From Sediminibacterium sp. (GTDB taxonomy: Bacteria; Bacteroidota; Bacteroidia; Chitinophagales; Chitinophagaceae): a stretch of DNA of 46,932 bases. A program made the position numbers and the translations under genes. The notes below the pieces were generated by a model. That model searched no databases, was not told where the DNA came from, and saw nothing but the letters and a program-made list of their open reading frames with translations. Location: contig JANREK010000003.1 in NCBI GenBank assembly GCA_030726065.1, positions 1 to 46,932 on the forward strand, in the 5' to 3' direction. Each line of letters opens with the position of its first letter. The first letter of the stretch is position 1. Positions 1-7,757 of the stretch are shown here, in pieces.

Positions 1-993
1 GGCGCTCCAGCTTTACAAGGTGGATCCGCTATGACCATTCCTTTATTGTTGTTTGCATTATTTCAATTAATGTTTGCAATCATCACACCAGGTTTGGTGG
101 TAGGTGCTGTTGCTGAAAGAATCAAATTTACTTCCTATGCTTTATTTGTTGTCCTATTTATCATTTTAGTATATGCACCATTAGCACATTGGTCTTGGCA
201 CCCACAAGGATTTTTATTTCAAATGGGCGCACTTGATTTTGCTGGCGGAACAGTCGTTCATATTAGTGCAGGCTGTGCGGCATTAGCTGGTGCCATTGTT
301 TTAAAATCTCGTCGCTCAAAATTAGAACAACAAGAAATTCCCCCAGCGAATATCCCTTATGTATTAATTGGAACAGGTTTACTTTGGTTTGGTTGGTTTG
401 GATTTAATGCAGGTTCTGCATTAGGTGCAAACGAACTTTCAATAAATGCATTTGCAACCACTAATACTGCAGCAGCAGCTGCAGGGTTGGCTTGGATGTT
501 CTTTGACGTGTTAAAAGGAAAAAAACCTTCAGTTCTTGGATTTTGTATTGGTGCAGTTGTTGGACTAGTAGCCATTACTCCAGCTGCTGGATTTGTAGGA
601 ATTCCACAAAGTATTTTTATTGGATTGGTGGCTGCTGTTATTTCAAATATAGCGAGTCATGCATTAAAATTATCAAGAGTGGATGATACTTTAGATGTAT
701 TTCCTTGTCATGGAATCGGTGGAATGGTTGGTATGTTAATGACTGGAATTTTTGCATCAAAGGGTGTAAATGCCGGAGGTAATGATGGTTTATTTTATGG
801 CAATCCTGCTTTTTTCTTGGTTCAATTAAAAGCGATGTTGATTGCAGTTGCCTATAGCTTTTCCGTATCCTTTGTAATATTCAAGTTTATTGCTACTATT
901 ATGCCATTACGTGTAACTGAAGAAGATGAAGAATTAGGATTAGATTCTTCACAACACGACGAAAAATATGGCAGAAACCCTTTAAAATCATAA
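1..993 (+). CDS. amt: Ammonium transporter (Amt family), 5'-truncated by window edge
   Basis: Inner-membrane channel for ammonium/ammonia uptake. The frame is open from base 1, so the gene begins outside the window; the first internal ATG (31) is not the start. The visible part holds most of the fold: hydrophobic helices throughout, the segment DFAGGTVVHISAG with the first pore histidine, FNAGSALGAN, and DVFPCHGIGGMVG with the second pore histidine. These twin histidines are the family hallmark. The C-terminal tail is short, charged and cytoplasmic (EEDEELGLDSS), the part that contacts PII proteins in other Amt proteins. An outer-membrane porin-like gene follows on the same strand after a structured spacer. 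No glnB is visible downstream. Identity is near certain; only the N-terminus is missing. Confidence 0.95.
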   Translation, partial: GAPALQGGSAMTIPLLLFALFQLMFAIITPGLVVGAVAERIKFTSYALFVVLFIILVYAPLAHWSWHPQGFLFQMGALDFAGGTVVHISAGCAALAGAIVLKSRRSKLEQQEIPPANIPYVLIGTGLLWFGWFGFNAGSALGANELSINAFATTNTAAAAAGLAWMFFDVLKGKKPSVLGFCIGAVVGLVAITPAAGFVGIPQSIFIGLVAAVISNIASHALKLSRVDDTLDVFPCHGIGGMVGMLMTGIFASKGVNAGGNDGLFYGNPAFFLVQLKAMLIAVAYSFSVSFVIFKFIATIMPLRVTEEDEELGLDSSQHDEKYGRNPLKS

Positions 994-1002
994 ACAAAAA
1001 CA

Positions 1003-1047
1003 GGTACGGCGGTGATCAGCTTCTGAGAAAAGCCCATCTGCTGTACC
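1003..1047 (+). other. RNA hairpin in amt-porin spacer
   Basis: The spacer contains the arms GGTACGGC and GCTGTACC, which pair over 8 bp with one G-U. Nested inside is GCTT/AAGC around a 7-nt loop. No U-tract follows, so this does not look like an intrinsic terminator. It may be a processing or stability element between two cotranscribed genes. Function is inference. Confidence 0.5.
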
Positions 1048-1072
1048 CATCATAAAATTAAAATCTATTACT

Positions 1073-2116
1073 ATGTTAAAAAAAATTTCATTAATCGCCA
1101 TCCTATTTTCAATTTTTAATACAAGTTTCGCGCAAAAGGATTCAACTGGGTCAAAATATAGCATCACCACAAGCGGTTCAATTGATGCTTATTTCAGGAA
1201 TAGCTTTTCGGCTCCTTCTGGCGTTACGAATAACTTTACAAGTTTTACCAATTCAAACAAAAAATTAGCCCTAGGTATGGCTAGCTTAAAAATAGATCAA
1301 AGTTTAGGAAAATTGGCCGCTACTGTTGACCTTGGTGTAGGTAAAAGAGCAGAAGAATTTTCCTATAATGACAATGGTTTTTTGGCTTATTTAAAACAAG
1401 CATACGTATCCTACAGCCTAACCGATAAACTTAAAATAAGCGCAGGTAAATGGGCTACGCATGTTGGCTATGAGTTACTAGATGCTCCATTGAATAGAAA
1501 CTATAGTATGTCCTATGGATTTTCTTATGGACCATTTTTCCATACGGGGGTAAAAGCGGAGTATGCTTTATCAGATAAATCAAGTTTCATGATTGGTATT
1601 GCCAACCCAACAGACTATGTAACAACGGCGTCTGCATCGAAAGTTGTAATTGCTCAATTTAGCACAAAATTATTTGAGGATAAAACAACTATTTACGCCA
1701 ACTACCAAGGCGGAAACACAGGAGGAAGCACTAGCTTTTCTCAATTTGACGTTGTGATTAATAATACACTATCAAGCCAATTTTCAATTAATTATGATGG
1801 AACCATTTATAGTGCTAAAGATGGCGCTAGTACCAACTGGAAAAGCAACGCTGTTTATGTAAACTATGACCCATCAAGTGCCATTGGATTTACATTAAGA
1901 TCTGAAATATTTGATGATAAAAGTGCACTATCTGGGGGCGCATTTGGCACTTCGATTTTTGCGAATACACTATCTATGAATTATAAAATAAAAAAATTAA
2001 CCATTATTCCAGAGCTTAGACTGGATAATGCAAAAGATAATTATTTCCTTAATAGTAGTAACAAACTAACTGGTGGTAATACTAGTTTTGTTATAGCTGC
2101 AGTATATCAATTTTAG
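1073..2116 (+). CDS. Outer-membrane beta-barrel porin-like protein (BBP2/OmpL-like)
   Basis: Predicted outer-membrane beta-barrel of 347 residues. The N-terminus has a Sec signal (MLKKISLIAILFSIFNTSFA, cleavage before QKDS). The mature part is rich in alternating polar/aromatic strands (SGSIDAYFRNSF, LKISAGKWATHVGYE, SSFMIGIANPTDY) and ends in the aromatic residue of VIAAVYQF, as outer-membrane barrels usually do. The opening GSIDAYF and overall pattern resemble the putative beta-barrel porin-2 (OmpL-like) family. It follows amt by 79 nt with no U-tailed terminator between them, and a terminator follows its stop. A role in passing small nitrogen compounds to Amt is inference from this linkage; the substrate is unknown. 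Confidence 0.75.
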   Translation: MLKKISLIAILFSIFNTSFAQKDSTGSKYSITTSGSIDAYFRNSFSAPSGVTNNFTSFTNSNKKLALGMASLKIDQSLGKLAATVDLGVGKRAEEFSYNDNGFLAYLKQAYVSYSLTDKLKISAGKWATHVGYELLDAPLNRNYSMSYGFSYGPFFHTGVKAEYALSDKSSFMIGIANPTDYVTTASASKVVIAQFSTKLFEDKTTIYANYQGGNTGGSTSFSQFDVVINNTLSSQFSINYDGTIYSAKDGASTNWKSNAVYVNYDPSSAIGFTLRSEIFDDKSALSGGAFGTSIFANTLSMNYKIKKLTIIPELRLDNAKDNYFLNSSNKLTGGNTSFVIAAVYQF

Positions 2117-2131
2117 TTTTTTGTTTTTTAA

Positions 2132-2144
2132 GCAAGCAATCGTA
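2132..2144 (+). repeat. Motif GCAAGCAATCGTA before terminator (copy 1)
   Basis: This 13-mer is identical to the one at 17631-17643 on the minus strand. In both places it lies downstream of a gene and exactly one base before the first arm of an intrinsic terminator. Confidence 0.5.
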
Positions 2145-2145
2145 C

Positions 2146-2173
2146 GGCCTGAATTTCTATTCGGGCCTTTTTT
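2146..2173 (+). terminator. Rho-independent terminator after porin gene
   Basis: GGCCTGAAT pairs with ATTCGGGCC (one G-U), loop TTCT, followed by six T. It separates the amt/porin unit from the acyltransferase/priA unit. Confidence 0.9.
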
Positions 2174-2191
2174 ATTATATTAGTGGTACCG

Positions 2192-2953
2192 ATGAAAAAA
2201 GCCACTCGATTCCTGCAGCTCATTTACTGTTTTTACGCAATACTTATATTTGCCCTATTGACCATATTTTCAGTGATTGCCATGGCAATGGTCCTCCCTT
2301 TTGGAAGGGAAAAATTGAGTGATCGGATTTATAAAATATGTAGGTACTGGTCCAAAATTTTGTACTTTTTCCTAGGGGTAAGGCACCAAGAGATATATGA
2401 AGCCCCACATCATTTTAACCAAGCGCATATTTTCGTTGGCAACCATAATTCATATATGGATATTCCACCTATCGTTCAATTAAAGCACCAACCCATTAAA
2501 CCCTTGGCTAAATTTGAATCATCGAAAATTCCGATTTTTGGCTGGATTTATCGAGAAGCAGTGATTATGGTTGACCGAAGTAACCCTGATAAGCGGGCCG
2601 AAAGTTTGCGCAACTTAAAAAAAGCTTTGTTAAATAAAACCTCCATTTTCATTTTCCCAGAAGGTACATTTAGCATGACCGATCAATATCCTTTAAAATC
2701 ATTTTATAATGGCGCTTTTAAATTAGCCATTGAATTGAAAGTGCCGATCCAGCCTGTTTTATTAGTGGACACCGTCAAAAGAATGCATTTTAATAGTATT
2801 TTGACCCTAACACCCGGCATCAGCAGAGTGGTTTATTTAGAAACTATCCAAGTGGAAGAATACTCCTTGGACCAAGTGGAGGAGCTTAAACAAAAAGTTT
2901 TTAATTTAATGGAACAAGGCTTAAGAAGATATAGAAACTATCCACCTGCATAG
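2192..2953 (+). CDS. 1-acyl-sn-glycerol-3-phosphate acyltransferase (PlsC-like)
   Basis: Membrane-bound acyltransferase of phospholipid synthesis that acylates lysophosphatidate to phosphatidate. With the ATG at 2192 it is 253 aa. A GTG nine bases upstream is in frame but less likely, because MKKATRF is a natural start. A hydrophobic anchor covers residues 8-36. The catalytic NHX4D motif is NHNSYMD (His85, Asp90), and the substrate-binding motif FPEGT lies at 155-159. The overall size fits PlsC. It precedes priA by 22 nt on the same strand, although priA has its own -7 box in that gap. Other acyl acceptors cannot be excluded from sequence, so the symbol is left blank. Confidence 0.88.
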   Translation: MKKATRFLQLIYCFYAILIFALLTIFSVIAMAMVLPFGREKLSDRIYKICRYWSKILYFFLGVRHQEIYEAPHHFNQAHIFVGNHNSYMDIPPIVQLKHQPIKPLAKFESSKIPIFGWIYREAVIMVDRSNPDKRAESLRNLKKALLNKTSIFIFPEGTFSMTDQYPLKSFYNGAFKLAIELKVPIQPVLLVDTVKRMHFNSILTLTPGISRVVYLETIQVEEYSLDQVEELKQKVFNLMEQGLRRYRNYPPA

Positions 2954-2955
2954 CG

Positions 2956-2963
2956 TATTTTTG
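2956..2963 (+). promoter_or_regulatory. -7 box TATTTTTG for priA
   Basis: Matches the Bacteroidota TAnnTTTG -7 element, 12 nt before the priA ATG. No convincing -33 TTG was found. Confidence 0.45.
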
Positions 2964-2975
2964 TAATCGACCCTT

Positions 2976-5411
2976 ATGTACGCAGAAATTATCATACCCT
3001 TAGCGCTCCCTAAAAACTATACTTGGATGATTCCGCCATCCATGGAGTCCGACGTCATGATTGGCATGCGTGTAGAGGTCATGTTAGGTGCAAATAAAAG
3101 ATACGCTGGTATCATTAAAAAGATAAGCGATCTAAAACCAGTTGGATTTGATCCAAAACCTATTATCGATATACTAGATGAGGAACCCATCGTATACGAA
3201 CACCAACTAAAGCTATGGGAATGGATGGCCGAATATTACATGTGTTCCGAAGGCGAAGTAATGCAAGCTGCTATTCCAAGTCACTTGAAAATTTCAAGCG
3301 AAAGTATTTTTATTTTACAAGAAGAGGCAAATATTGACATAAAAAACTTAAGCGATTCAGAATACATCATTAGTGAAGCCCTTGAAATAAAAAAAGAGTT
3401 AAGCTTAATTGAAATTCAAAAACTATTAAATAAAAAGTCGGTCTACCCTGTTGTAAATAAGCTGATTCAAAAAGGAATTTGTATCGTACAAGAAACCATG
3501 CGCGACAAATTCACCATTAAATCAGAAATATACATTACACTGCATTCAGATTATCGCGAGGAAGTAGCACTAAAAAAATTATTAAACAGCTGGTCTAGAG
3601 CGCCAAAGCAATTGGATTTATTATTGTCTTTTTTACACTTCCAAAAAACAGAAGGCGAAGTATCACAAAAAGCAATTTTAGCAAAAGCAAATGCTTCGCA
3701 TGCACAATTAAAAGCATTAATTGAAAAAGGGGTTTTAGTGACAGAAAAAAGAAAAGTGGGTCGATTGGCCTTAGATCATACTAAAGGTGATATTCATTTT
3801 CATGCGCTTACCCCATCCCAATCAAATGTGTTACAAGATATTCAAACACAACTTGAAACTCAAAATGTAAGTTTATTACATGGCATTACAGGAAGTGGTA
3901 AAACACAGATTTATGTATCGCTCATCAATGAAGTAATCAAACAGGGTAAGCAAGCATTATATATGCTTCCAGAAATCGCCCTAACGGCACAAATGATTCG
4001 TAGGTTAAAACAATACTTTGGAGGCAGTGTCGCTATTTATCATTCAAAATTTAATCCCAACGAACGTGTTGAAATATGGAATAAGGTAAAGTCGGGTGAA
4101 ATTAAAATTGTGCTAGGTGCAAGATCCGCCTTGTTTCTACCTTATAAAAACTTGTCACTTATAGTCATCGATGAGGAACATGACCCTTCTTATAAACAGC
4201 AAGAGCCTGCACCAAGATACCAAGCAAGGGATACTGCCATATATTATGCAAATCAATTAAATGCAAAAGTGGTACTAGGTTCAGCCACGCCTTCCGTAGA
4301 AACATTTTATAATGCCAAAAGTAAAAAGTTTGGTTATACCTACTTAAATGAAAGATTCAGTCAGGCAAGTTTACCTAAAATTGAATTGGTCGACACCAAG
4401 AAGCAACCAGCCAATAGTGCAATTTTAACCCCAGTGTTATTAGCCGAAATTAAAAAAACGATTGAAAATAAAAAGCAAGTTATTTTATTTCAGAATCGAA
4501 GAGGATATGCACCCTATTTTATTTGTGAAACCTGTGGCTGGATACCCCATTGCAAACACTGTGATGTTACCCTTACGTATCACAAAGCAAAAAACATGCT
4601 TTCATGCCACTATTGTGGTACAGGATATCCCATTGTAAATACATGTGAAGCCTGTGGGAAAAATAGCTTCAAACAAAAAAGCTTCGGGACGGAACAAATT
4701 GAAGAAAAATTAATGCTTTCCTTACCGGGTGTTCATGTTGCAAGAATGGACTATGATAATGTAAAAGGGAAAAATGAGCATGATCATTTGATTCAACAAT
4801 TTGAACAAAAACAAATTGATATTTTAGTGGGGACACAAATGGTGGTGAAAGGACTTGATTTTGAAAATGTAGATTTGGTGGGCATCGTAGATGCAGATAG
4901 CTTACTTAACTTTAATCATTATCGTGTCAATGAACGCGCATTTCAAATGATGGAGCAAGTGAGTGGAAGGGCTGGACGAAAAAACGACCATGGAAAAGTA
5001 ATTATCCAAGTAAGCCAAACACAACACCCCATTGTACAATATTTAAAGGGACATGACTATTTCGCTTTTTATGAATTTGAAATTCAAAACAGAAAACACT
5101 TTGCTTATCCGCCATTTAGTCGATTAATGAGCATATTATTTAAACATCCGGACAATCATATTGCCGAAGAAGCGGCATTGCATTTTTTCCAGTCCCTTGG
5201 ACCAGCTATTCAAAAAACAGTATTAGGCCCTGCACAGCCCAACATCAATAGAGTTCGTAATAAATACATTTGGGAATTGTCGATCAAAATATCAAAGCAG
5301 CCCCAACAGCTTAAACTAGCCAAGCAACAGTTGCTTCATTTTATAAGACTCATACAAGTACACCCTCGCTACAAATCGGTGCAAATTGTCATCGACATAG
5401 ATCCGAATTAA
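2976..5411 (+). CDS. priA: Primosomal protein N' (replication restart helicase PriA)
   Basis: 3'-to-5' superfamily 2 DNA helicase that recognises stalled or repaired forks and reloads the replicative helicase. The 811 residues match the family. An N-terminal 3'BD-like domain (AEIIIPLALPKNYTW...) is followed by Walker A GSGKT (306-310), then DEEH and SATPS helicase motifs. A zinc-binding insertion has paired cysteines: CETCGWIPHCKHC, CHYCGTGYPIVNTCEAC. Helicase motifs V/VI are seen in GTQMVVKGLDFENV and QVSGRAGR. It is the last gene of the unit and ends 29 nt before a strong bidirectional terminator. All key motifs are intact. Confidence 0.97.
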   Translation: MYAEIIIPLALPKNYTWMIPPSMESDVMIGMRVEVMLGANKRYAGIIKKISDLKPVGFDPKPIIDILDEEPIVYEHQLKLWEWMAEYYMCSEGEVMQAAIPSHLKISSESIFILQEEANIDIKNLSDSEYIISEALEIKKELSLIEIQKLLNKKSVYPVVNKLIQKGICIVQETMRDKFTIKSEIYITLHSDYREEVALKKLLNSWSRAPKQLDLLLSFLHFQKTEGEVSQKAILAKANASHAQLKALIEKGVLVTEKRKVGRLALDHTKGDIHFHALTPSQSNVLQDIQTQLETQNVSLLHGITGSGKTQIYVSLINEVIKQGKQALYMLPEIALTAQMIRRLKQYFGGSVAIYHSKFNPNERVEIWNKVKSGEIKIVLGARSALFLPYKNLSLIVIDEEHDPSYKQQEPAPRYQARDTAIYYANQLNAKVVLGSATPSVETFYNAKSKKFGYTYLNERFSQASLPKIELVDTKKQPANSAILTPVLLAEIKKTIENKKQVILFQNRRGYAPYFICETCGWIPHCKHCDVTLTYHKAKNMLSCHYCGTGYPIVNTCEACGKNSFKQKSFGTEQIEEKLMLSLPGVHVARMDYDNVKGKNEHDHLIQQFEQKQIDILVGTQMVVKGLDFENVDLVGIVDADSLLNFNHYRVNERAFQMMEQVSGRAGRKNDHGKVIIQVSQTQHPIVQYLKGHDYFAFYEFEIQNRKHFAYPPFSRLMSILFKHPDNHIAEEAALHFFQSLGPAIQKTVLGPAQPNINRVRNKYIWELSIKISKQPQQLKLAKQQLLHFIRLIQVHPRYKSVQIVIDIDPN

Positions 5412-5440
5412 AATTTAAGGAGCCAACTCGAATGTGATTA

Positions 5441-5482
5441 TACAAAAAAAGAGTCCCGATAAATCGGGACTCTTTTTTTGTA
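5441..5482. terminator. Bidirectional terminator between priA and ompA-like gene
   Basis: Perfect 20-bp inverted repeat with a 2-nt loop. The GC core is GAGTCCCGAT/ATCGGGACTC, flanked by A7 on one side and T7 on the other, so it gives a U-tailed hairpin on both strands. It sits between convergent genes. Confidence 0.95.
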
Positions 5483-5504
5483 TCGAAAAGTTTTTCTAAA
5501 TCAA

Positions 5505-6857
5505 TTAGTTATAAACTGCAGTTAATTCAGCTCTTCTATTTTGAGCTCTACCATCTTTTGTTTTGTTATCAGCAGTTGGATTTGCAAAACCAAAACCACT
5601 TGTTGAAATGCGCTTTGCATCTACTCCTTTCTTAATTAAATATTTAGCAACCAAATTTGCTCTATTGACAGATAATTTAGCGTTTAATTTTTCAGGACCT
5701 GTATTATCTGTATGACCGCCAATCGCTAGACTCACATTTACATATTTCGCAAGTACTGCAACAACAGCATCTAAATTAGCTAATCGCTTAGCAGATAAGT
5801 AAGATTTGCCTATGGCAAATTTCAAATTTGAAGCTGCTTGTGTTAAAATGGGTTGCACATCAGGACAACCATGGTTTGCGCTAATTCCAGCTTCTGTTGG
5901 ACAAGCATCTACTTCATCATTGACACCATCTTTATCAGTATCAGGAATTGGACATCCATTATAACGACTTAAGCCTGCAACAGTTGGACATTTGTCTTGC
6001 TCATCATTGATGCCATCCTTATCTGTATCTGGGATTGGACATCCTGCATATTTTGCCAAACCTGCAACAGTTGGACATTTGTCTTGTTCATCATTAACAC
6101 CATCTTTATCTGTATCAGGAATTGGACATCCTGCATATTTAGCTAAACCTGCAACAGTTGGACATTTGTCATTTGCATTAATTACACCATCATTATCTGT
6201 ATCAGCTGGTGGCGGTGGTGGAGGCAAAACAACTGGTTTTTTCTCCTTTAATTTCAAAGGCATTGAGTAACTAACGCCATGATTGAAATGCGTTTTAGTT
6301 AAAGACGACATCTCAGCTCTGAATGTACTTAAGATGTTTATAAATGAACCATGATTTGCTTTAATTTGAATACCAGCACCCACTGGGGCATATGCCATAT
6401 AGCTAGAACTAAATTTACCAACTCCAATACTTGCTGATAAATAAGGCACCACTTTATGATCGTCAGACAACAACTTAAAGTTAAGACCTGCATCTGCAGC
6501 TGCATAAAAATCTTCTGTTGTAGCACCGCTAGCAGTACCCCTAGTTCTTTGAATGAGTGAAGAAGCATAGAAGGGATAAGACAATGAAGCAAAATCCAAA
6601 TTCACCATGAAATCTATTTTAGGTGTGACTCCTTTAAAATATTGAACCCCAATACTTTTTGTTGAATTACTCAATTTTTCCCAAGACTTGTTACTTAAAA
6701 CAGTGCCTAGCGTATTCACTTGAATTGCTCTTGCAGTAGTAAAATCAAAGGCTGAAACTTTTAAGGCAATAGATGGTTTTTTCACATTCGCATCTGTTTG
6801 CGCAGAAATATTACCCGCAAAAGCTAAGATGACCAGAGAAAATAGTGTTTTTTTCAT
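5505..6857 (-). CDS. OmpA-family protein with TSP3 calcium-type repeats
   Basis: Cell-envelope protein predicted to tie the outer membrane to peptidoglycan. The 450 residues start with a signal peptide (MKKTLFSLVILAFAGNISAQ). A barrel-like N-terminal half runs to about residue 208, then a proline linker PPPPPP. Four thrombospondin type 3-like repeats follow (about 218-333), each with DTDxDGVND and CP...GCP elements; the unit is 29 aa. A C-terminal OmpA domain includes GGHTDNTG, LSVNRANLVAKYL and GFGFANPTADN, with the arginines of NRRAEL typical of peptidoglycan binding. The repeats are nearly identical at DNA level. It has its own -7 box upstream and shares a terminator with priA, so it is probably not strictly part of the aro operon. 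Confidence 0.92.
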   Translation of the reverse strand: MKKTLFSLVILAFAGNISAQTDANVKKPSIALKVSAFDFTTARAIQVNTLGTVLSNKSWEKLSNSTKSIGVQYFKGVTPKIDFMVNLDFASLSYPFYASSLIQRTRGTASGATTEDFYAAADAGLNFKLLSDDHKVVPYLSASIGVGKFSSSYMAYAPVGAGIQIKANHGSFINILSTFRAEMSSLTKTHFNHGVSYSMPLKLKEKKPVVLPPPPPPADTDNDGVINANDKCPTVAGLAKYAGCPIPDTDKDGVNDEQDKCPTVAGLAKYAGCPIPDTDKDGINDEQDKCPTVAGLSRYNGCPIPDTDKDGVNDEVDACPTEAGISANHGCPDVQPILTQAASNLKFAIGKSYLSAKRLANLDAVVAVLAKYVNVSLAIGGHTDNTGPEKLNAKLSVNRANLVAKYLIKKGVDAKRISTSGFGFANPTADNKTKDGRAQNRRAELTAVYN

Positions 6858-6881
6858 AGTATTAAATAGTTAATATTTGTA

Positions 6882-6889
6882 CAAATTTA
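6882..6889 (-). promoter_or_regulatory. -7 box TAAATTTG for ompA-like gene
   Basis: TAAATTTG on the minus strand lies 24 nt before the ATG in the 78-nt gap after rlpA. It suggests independent transcription of the OmpA-family gene. Confidence 0.45.
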
Positions 6890-6935
6890 GCTCTAAAAGA
6901 TGAAATATTGAAATAATTTATAGATAAAGGAATTT

Positions 6936-7442
6936 CTAAGTTTTTGGCGTTGTTTTTGAATAACCAATGGCCTCAATTGCTACTTTTATTACTCCTTTTG
7001 AATTGATAATCAACTTCTTAGATGCTACTTGACTTAAATCTATGATTCTCCCTTTTTGTAGCATTTTTGGATGCATTCGATCATTTATTCTTACAACCAC
7101 GTAGGACCCAGTTCTTAAATTAGTTACCCTTACAATTGTATTTAACTTGAATAAATTACATGCTGCGGTCAATTTTTGATTACTAAATGTTTCCCCATTT
7201 GCAGTCAAAGTCCCGTCAAAACTTCTACTATAAAAACTTGCAATTCCTGTGATCCGATTTAATTCAATATGAATCCGAGAAGTATCGATCCATTTTTTAT
7301 AGCGTTTCATGTTTACGCTATCCAAATAATTGGCGTTGGTTAAGGTATTGGGATAAATTTTTTGCGCAGGTGCAACCATAGGAGATTGCAACATCAAATA
7401 GATGTATGCTAACCCGATTTTTATAAAATTCTCTAACTGCAT
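6936..7442 (-). CDS. RlpA-family septal ring lytic transglycosylase-like protein
   Basis: Small envelope protein (168 aa) with a double-psi beta-barrel. RlpA cleaves peptidoglycan strands lacking stem peptides in Pseudomonas; many homologues are uncharacterised. Visible features are a hydrophobic N-terminus (weak signal, ending near APAQ), GIASFYSRSFDG, LTANGETFSN with the conserved Glu, VRVTNLRTGSYVVVRIND with the conserved Asp, and KGRIIDLSQVA. The usual NDRGPF is NDRMHP here and TAAHR is TAACN, so activity should not be assumed. No SPOR domain is present. It begins 5 nt after the DUF952 gene stop and is probably the tail of the aromatic operon. Confidence 0.82.
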   Translation of the reverse strand: MQLENFIKIGLAYIYLMLQSPMVAPAQKIYPNTLTNANYLDSVNMKRYKKWIDTSRIHIELNRITGIASFYSRSFDGTLTANGETFSNQKLTAACNLFKLNTIVRVTNLRTGSYVVVRINDRMHPKMLQKGRIIDLSQVASKKLIINSKGVIKVAIEAIGYSKTTPKT

Positions 7443-7447
7443 TTATG

Positions 7448-7753
7448 CTACAATGAGATCACTTCAACTACTGAATCAATATTAAGAGATCCGTAAATAT
7501 GCGGGAATAATTCATTTATATCGTGTGCTAATTCAAATAAAACAGGCCTTTGAACTTTGGCTTTTTCTATTTTAAGTCTCACTAACCCGGATTGGCCTTT
7601 GTAAAAACGATCTAACACGCCAGGGACTTGTCTTTCAATAGAACAATGAATGAACCCATCCTGATTATAGTGTAAGGGTAAATATTCATTATTCAATAAG
7701 GCTTGTTCCCACTCCTTTTGTGTGGTGACATGGTATATAAATTCGCTTTCCAT
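7448..7753 (-). CDS. DUF952 domain-containing protein
   Basis: Cytoplasmic protein of 101 aa. It matches the DUF952 pattern: IYHVTTQKEWEQAL near the N-terminus, a central DGFIHCS with His and Cys, LVRLKIEKAKV, and the C-terminal FPHIYGSLNIDSVVEV. The biochemical function is unknown; the fold is related to ADP-ribosyltransferase-like proteins in some classifications, but nothing here proves activity. It starts 4 nt after the aroC stop and ends 5 nt before the rlpA start, so it is translationally packed into the aromatic operon. Confidence 0.85.
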   Translation of the reverse strand: MESEFIYHVTTQKEWEQALLNNEYLPLHYNQDGFIHCSIERQVPGVLDRFYKGQSGLVRLKIEKAKVQRPVLFELAHDINELFPHIYGSLNIDSVVEVISL

Positions 7754-7757
7754 AATT

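Noticed and set aside
5880..6200. Regularly spaced repeats resembling a CRISPR array
   Set aside because: The units are continuous in-frame coding repeats (TSP3) of the OmpA-family protein, with no unique spacers and no cas genes.
5992..6270. Plus-strand 92-codon ORF across the OmpA repeats
   Set aside because: It is antisense to the repeat-encoding region, and its repetitive protein simply mirrors the repeats.
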